Shown here piece after piece: positions 7,043 to 10,356 of a stretch of DNA of 10,356 bases. The stretch is from positions 1-10,356 of the forward strand of contig JANXNO010000571.1 of the NCBI GenBank assembly GCA_025354075.1, written 5' to 3'. Each line of letters starts with the position of its first letter. Position 1 is the stretch's first letter. Origin of the DNA: Burkholderiales bacterium (GTDB taxonomy: Bacteria > Pseudomonadota > Gammaproteobacteria > Burkholderiales > Casimicrobiaceae). The translations under genes were made by a program, and so were the position numbers. Below the pieces are notes generated by a model. That model ran no database searches, was not told the origin of the DNA, and saw nothing but the letters and a program-made list of their open reading frames with translations.

Positions 7043-7870
7043 ATGGCCGTCGACCAGCACTACGAAAACTTCCCGGTCGCCTCGTTTTTTCTTCCGCCCC
7101 AGATTCGCGCCCATGTTGTCGCCATCTATCGGTTCGCGCGACATGCTGACGATATCGCCGACGAGGGTGATGCCGACGATGAAACCCGGCTTTCACAATT
7201 GGCTGCGTTGCACCACGATGTCGAGGCGCTGTTCCGCCTTGAACCCGCGTCGATACCGGTTGTTCAGGCGCTTGCCCGGCTGCGCGACGCCGCCATTCCG
7301 GGAATCAACGCTCAGTTATTTCTAGATTTGTTGTCGGCGTTCAGCCAGGACGTGGGCATCAAGCGTTACGACACATTCGAGTTGCTGGCCGATTACTGCC
7401 GTCGATCAGCGAATCCGGTTGGGCGGCTGATGCTCGCGCTGGTGGGCGTTCAAGACGCCGAATCGACTACAGCCAGCGACCATATCTGCACCGCACTGCA
7501 ACTCATCAACTTCTGGCAAGATGCGGCGATTGACGCCTCGCGAGGGAGGATTTATGTTCCACAACAGGATTTCACTCGTTTCAACGTGTCCGATGAAAAC
7601 TTTCCTCGCCACCCCGACCATCAAGTATTAATGCAATTTCAGTGCGAACGGGCACGCTCAATGATGTCGGCGGGCGCGCCGTTAATCAGAGTTCTGCGGG
7701 GACGATTTCGCCTCGAAATTGCGTTCACAGTGGCGGGCGGGCTGCGAATTCTCGAAAAAATAGAACGCAATCAGTTTGATGTGCGCGTGCGCCCCACGCT
7801 GCGCTGGTACGATGCTCCAAGACTCCTTTTTCTCGCAACGCGCGCCCTGCTTATTTCGGGGCGAAACTGA
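7043..7870 (+). CDS. hpnC: Hydroxysqualene synthase HpnC
   Basis: HpnC belongs to the squalene/phytoene synthase fold and converts presqualene diphosphate, made by HpnD, into hydroxysqualene, the second step of the bacterial three-enzyme squalene route. The 275-residue product begins MAVDQHYENFPVASFFLP, a typical HpnC start. It has the first Asp-rich motif DDIAD at 36-40 (within RHADDIADEGD) and the second at 156-164 (NFWQDAAID), followed by RGRIYVP at 167-173. These motifs bind the diphosphate through magnesium. The enzyme probably works at the membrane face. The ATG at 7043 is the first possible start after an in-frame stop at 7013; no Shine-Dalgarno sequence is visible. It is the first gene of the operon, two bases before hpnD, and diverges from tRNA-Leu across 59 bp. 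The split from HpnD rests on the N-terminus, the NFWQD motif and gene order. Confidence 0.93.
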   Translation: MAVDQHYENFPVASFFLPPQIRAHVVAIYRFARHADDIADEGDADDETRLSQLAALHHDVEALFRLEPASIPVVQALARLRDAAIPGINAQLFLDLLSAFSQDVGIKRYDTFELLADYCRRSANPVGRLMLALVGVQDAESTTASDHICTALQLINFWQDAAIDASRGRIYVPQQDFTRFNVSDENFPRHPDHQVLMQFQCERARSMMSAGAPLIRVLRGRFRLEIAFTVAGGLRILEKIERNQFDVRVRPTLRWYDAPRLLFLATRALLISGRN

Positions 7871-7872
7871 CC

Positions 7873-8715
7873 ATGACTCCCGACGACTATTGCCAGAAAA
7901 AAGCAGCCCAATCTGGCTCCAGTTTTTATTACGCGTTTCGTATGCTGCCCGAGGCCCGACGTCTCGCCATCACTGCGTTTTATGCGTTCTGTCGTGAAGT
8001 CGACAATATTGTTGATGAAGTCTGCGACCCGGTGGTCGCTCGCACGAAACTGATGTACTGGCGGCGCGAAGTCGAGGCGTTGTTTCTGGGAACGGCGCAG
8101 CATCCTGTGATGCAAGCGCTCAAACCGCACATCGAGCCGATGCAGTTACCGCAGTCTGCATTTCACACCGTGATTGACGGCATGCAACAGGATTTGGAGA
8201 AGACTCGATACCTGAATGTTGCTGAGCTGTCCGCGTATTGCTATAAAGCTGCCGGCGTGGTCGGCGAAGTGAGCGCACGAATATTCGGTATGAGCGTGCC
8301 TGACAATCCAAAGACGCTTGAGTACGCGCACACGTTGGGCGAGGCGCTGCAACTCACCAACATTATTCGTGATGTAGGCGAAGACGCGCGTCGCGGCCGT
8401 ATCTATCTGCCGCAAGAGGATCTCGCGCGCTTTGACGTGTCGTCGAGCGCGTTGCTGAGGTGCGAACCGAACGATAAATTTGTTGCACTGATGGCATTTC
8501 AGTACGGGCGAGCCATTGAACTGTATGACCGAGCGTTATCGCTGCTGCCTGCTGAAGACAAACGGATGCAGCGCGCGGGACTGGCCATGGGTGCGATCTA
8601 TCGAGCATTGCTCGAAGAGATTCGCCGCGACGGGTATCGTGTGCTCGAACATCGCGTCGCGCTCACACCGATTCGCAAGCTCTGGATTGTCTGGAAGACA
8701 GTGACCTTCGCATGA
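7873..8715 (+). CDS. hpnD: Presqualene diphosphate synthase HpnD
   Basis: HpnD condenses two farnesyl diphosphates into presqualene diphosphate, the first committed step of this squalene route. The 280-residue product is a trans-isoprenyl diphosphate synthase of the squalene/phytoene synthase family. It begins MTPDDYCQKKAAQSGSSFYYAF, the usual HpnD start, with Asp-rich motif DNIVDE at 44-49 and the second motif NIIRDVGEDARRGRIYLP at 163-180. The length is usual. It starts 2 nt after the hpnC stop, with only a weak G-rich site (GGGG at 7858-7861), and ends in a 4-nt ATGA overlap with hpnE, so translation is likely coupled along the operon. HpnC and HpnD are paralogues; this one keeps the canonical NxxxD pattern of squalene synthases. 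Confidence 0.94.
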   Translation: MTPDDYCQKKAAQSGSSFYYAFRMLPEARRLAITAFYAFCREVDNIVDEVCDPVVARTKLMYWRREVEALFLGTAQHPVMQALKPHIEPMQLPQSAFHTVIDGMQQDLEKTRYLNVAELSAYCYKAAGVVGEVSARIFGMSVPDNPKTLEYAHTLGEALQLTNIIRDVGEDARRGRIYLPQEDLARFDVSSSALLRCEPNDKFVALMAFQYGRAIELYDRALSLLPAEDKRMQRAGLAMGAIYRALLEEIRRDGYRVLEHRVALTPIRKLWIVWKTVTFA

Positions 8716-10022
8716 CGGGAGTTGCCGTCATTGGCGCCGGCTGGGCAGGTGCGGCGGCGGCGCTGACGCTCGCGCGGGCGGGCGCGCAAGTGACCGTATT
8801 TGAAGCGGCCAAAACCGTCGGCGGACGCGCGCGTTGCATAGAGAAAGACGGGCGCCATTTCGATAATGGGCAACACTTGTTGCTCGGCGCGTACCGGCGA
8901 TCCATTTCGATGATTGCTAGCCTGCACGCGGACGTTGACACGGTGTTACTACGACTACCGCTTGCGCTCAATACGGCACCCGCCGTCACATCGCCGTTGT
9001 CTCTGAGCGCACCGCGTGTGATTGCACCGCTACATCTGCTGTTAGCTATTGTCACGGCTCAGGGCCTATCGCTATCCGACAAATTTTCCACATTAGTGTG
9101 GGCGGTTCGTCACTTGCGAACGCCTGTAGCACCAGACTCGACAACCGACAGCGCGACCGTGTTGGAGGTCTTGGCCTCGCAGCCTGAGCCCGCGCGCCGA
9201 TTGCTGTGGGAGCCGCTGTGCGTCGCGGCACTGAACACACCACCGGAAGCGGCGTCTGCCCGTGTATTCATTGACGTCTTGCGACAAGCGTTTATGGGCA
9301 GTTGGCTGGCCAGCGACTTGATTATTCCGCGAGTAGATTTGTCGCAACTGTTGCCCGCCCCTGCGTTGTCAGAAGTGGCTCGACTTGGAGGCGAGATCAG
9401 GCTTGGTCAGCCTGTCACGTCGATTACTCAAGATGAAAAAAAGATGATCGTCACCACGCGGGACGAAGCGCTGGAATTTGACCGGGTAGTGGTTGCAACC
9501 GGGCCGCAACATGTCGCGCGACTATTGTGTGAAGACTCCGTTTCGCAACAGGTCGCGAGTGCGCTAAGCGGGCTGCAGTACGAACCCATCACCACACTGC
9601 ATTTCGAATTTGCCTGGACGACCCCGGCTGCGTCCACCGGAATGCTGATGCTCGACGGCGATCCGGGTCAATGGTTGTTTTGGCAGCAGTTGCGCAACGG
9701 GCACTGGCGCGCGAGCGTGGTTATTAGCGCGCATCACCGATCACAGTCTGAGAATGAATTAACCGCGCAGACGTTGGCGCAGCTTCATCGCAGCTATGCG
9801 CTGTCGGCGCCGACCTGGCATTTGGTGATCACCGAAAAACGCGCGACCTATGCCTGCACGCCCCAACAGCGCCGTCTGCTCGCAGGCTTACCCAAGCAGA
9901 TTGGCAAACTATATTTTGCGGGTGACTGGTGTTTTCCAGAGTTGCCTGCCACGCTCGAAGCAGCCGTGATCTCGGGAGACAACGCAGCCCAACGTATCCT
10001 CCAGGAGTACCGCTATGGCTGA
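8712..10022 (+). CDS. hpnE: Hydroxysqualene dehydroxylase HpnE
   Basis: HpnE is an FAD-dependent amine-oxidase/phytoene-desaturase-like enzyme that reduces hydroxysqualene to squalene, the last step of the route. The 436-residue product opens with a Rossmann dinucleotide-binding motif (VIGAGWAGAAAA at 6-17, acidic Glu31 at the end of the second strand), then GGRAR at 37-41 and DNGQH at 51-55. It ends with the FAD-contacting block YFAGDWCFPELPATLEAAVI, as in this superfamily. The short length and the hpnCD context favour HpnE over a carotenoid desaturase. The ATG overlaps the hpnD stop (ATGA at 8712-8715); the nearest G-rich site, GGAAG at 8693-8697, is 14 nt away, so re-initiation after hpnD is likely. 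Its last codons overlap the next gene by 8 nt. Confidence 0.93.
   Translation: MTGVAVIGAGWAGAAAALTLARAGAQVTVFEAAKTVGGRARCIEKDGRHFDNGQHLLLGAYRRSISMIASLHADVDTVLLRLPLALNTAPAVTSPLSLSAPRVIAPLHLLLAIVTAQGLSLSDKFSTLVWAVRHLRTPVAPDSTTDSATVLEVLASQPEPARRLLWEPLCVAALNTPPEAASARVFIDVLRQAFMGSWLASDLIIPRVDLSQLLPAPALSEVARLGGEIRLGQPVTSITQDEKKMIVTTRDEALEFDRVVVATGPQHVARLLCEDSVSQQVASALSGLQYEPITTLHFEFAWTTPAASTGMLMLDGDPGQWLFWQQLRNGHWRASVVISAHHRSQSENELTAQTLAQLHRSYALSAPTWHLVITEKRATYACTPQQRRLLAGLPKQIGKLYFAGDWCFPELPATLEAAVISGDNAAQRILQEYRYG
10003..10007 (+). promoter_or_regulatory. Shine-Dalgarno site of the gene at 10015
   Basis: AGGAG lies inside the last codons of hpnE, 7 nt before the ATG at 10015. It is the best ribosome-binding site of the four-gene plus-strand operon and fixes the start of the GGCT-like gene. 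Confidence 0.8.
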
Positions 10023-10356
10023 TTCGATCAATATTTTTACCTATGGTTCGCTGATGTTTCCGGCGGTGTGGCACACGGTTGTGCGCGGCGACTACCGCTC
10101 GTCACCCGCAACTATTCACGGATTCCGCCGCGTATGCGTTCGTGACGCGAAACATCCCACCTTGACTATATCGGCACGTGCTGCGCCGATAGCGGGTCGC
10201 GTTTACTTTGATGTGAGCACGGACGATATCGCGCGGCTTGATCATTTTGAGACCGACAGCTACCAGCGCGTTTCAGTCGCGGTGACCGTTGAGGGAAGCG
10301 CCGGTGCGGGACAAGCTTATCTCGCGGTGAATACGGACTCGCTGACCGATATCAAC
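10015..10356 (+). CDS. Gamma-glutamylcyclotransferase/AIG2-like protein, 5' part
   Basis: The first 114 residues are present and the frame runs open to the window end. The family has a small barrel fold, and known members release 5-oxoproline (pyroglutamate) from gamma-glutamyl amines or peptides; BtrG in butirosin synthesis is one example. Visible marks are the substrate-loop motif YGSLM at 10-14 after a short beta strand (INIFTYGSL), the GRVYFDV strand at 61-67, and LDHFETDSYQRV at 75-86. In the last, Glu79 fits the position of the catalytic glutamate, with Tyr83 and Arg85 as usual. Family members are mostly about 110-160 residues, so little is probably missing. It starts inside hpnE (8-nt overlap) with a strong AGGAG, so it is co-translated with the squalene genes. 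The true substrate is unknown; a link to hopanoids is only suggested by position. Confidence 0.82.
   Translation, partial: MADSINIFTYGSLMFPAVWHTVVRGDYRSSPATIHGFRRVCVRDAKHPTLTISARAAPIAGRVYFDVSTDDIARLDHFETDSYQRVSVAVTVEGSAGAGQAYLAVNTDSLTDIN

Noticed and set aside
7771..8130. A 119-codon minus-strand frame antisense to the hpnC-hpnD junction
   Set aside because: It crosses two well-supported genes on the other strand and has a composition typical of shadow frames.
8663..9055. A 130-codon minus-strand frame antisense to hpnE
   Set aside because: Low-complexity Ala/Ser/Arg composition from the GC-rich hpnE codons; no motif.

Overview
The window looks like chromosomal DNA of a betaproteobacterium, most likely Burkholderiales. 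The reasons are the gene order tRNA-Leu(UAG)-tig-clpP-clpX-lon-hupB-tRNA-Val-tRNA-Asp, an 807-residue Lon that starts with the betaproteobacterial pattern, a HU-beta of exactly 90 residues, and a three-gene hpnC-hpnD-hpnE squalene module. Genus and species cannot be set from this stretch. I see no mobile element, CRISPR array, phage gene or broken gene.

Minus strand, read from right to left: tRNA-Leu(UAG) (6983-6899), trigger factor (6765-5455), ClpP (5322-4651), ClpX (4536-3280), Lon (3227-804), HU-beta (654-382), tRNA-Val(UAC) (305-230), tRNA-Asp(GUC) (191-115) and a strong hairpin terminator (102-74). This is a protein quality-control block. Trigger factor meets nascent chains at the ribosome exit. 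ClpX unfolds substrates and feeds them to ClpP. Lon is the second ATP-dependent soluble protease. HU is a nucleoid protein, and in E. coli HU-beta is itself a Lon substrate. No convincing U-tract terminator separates these genes, so read-through from tRNA-Leu or tig to the final terminator is plausible. Individual gaps of 110-150 bp (tig-clpP, clpP-clpX, lon-hupB) could still hold internal promoters or processing hairpins.

Plus strand, from 7043 to the right edge: hpnC, hpnD and hpnE, then a partial gene for a gamma-glutamylcyclotransferase/AIG2-like protein cut by the window end. The junctions are very tight (2-nt gap, 4-nt overlap, 8-nt overlap), so this is one translationally coupled operon. 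HpnD joins two farnesyl diphosphates to presqualene diphosphate, HpnC turns that into hydroxysqualene, and HpnE reduces it to squalene, the usual precursor of hopanoids. No squalene-hopene cyclase or other hopanoid gene is visible here.

The two blocks diverge from a 59-bp spacer (6984-7042) with a near-symmetric TATTATA/TATAATA box, which may act as the -10 element in both directions. Most of the window is ordinary housekeeping DNA. The points worth a second look are that shared -10 box, the C8 homopolymer at the start of clpP, the GGCT-like gene fused by overlap to the squalene operon, and several short perfect palindromes in the gaps.
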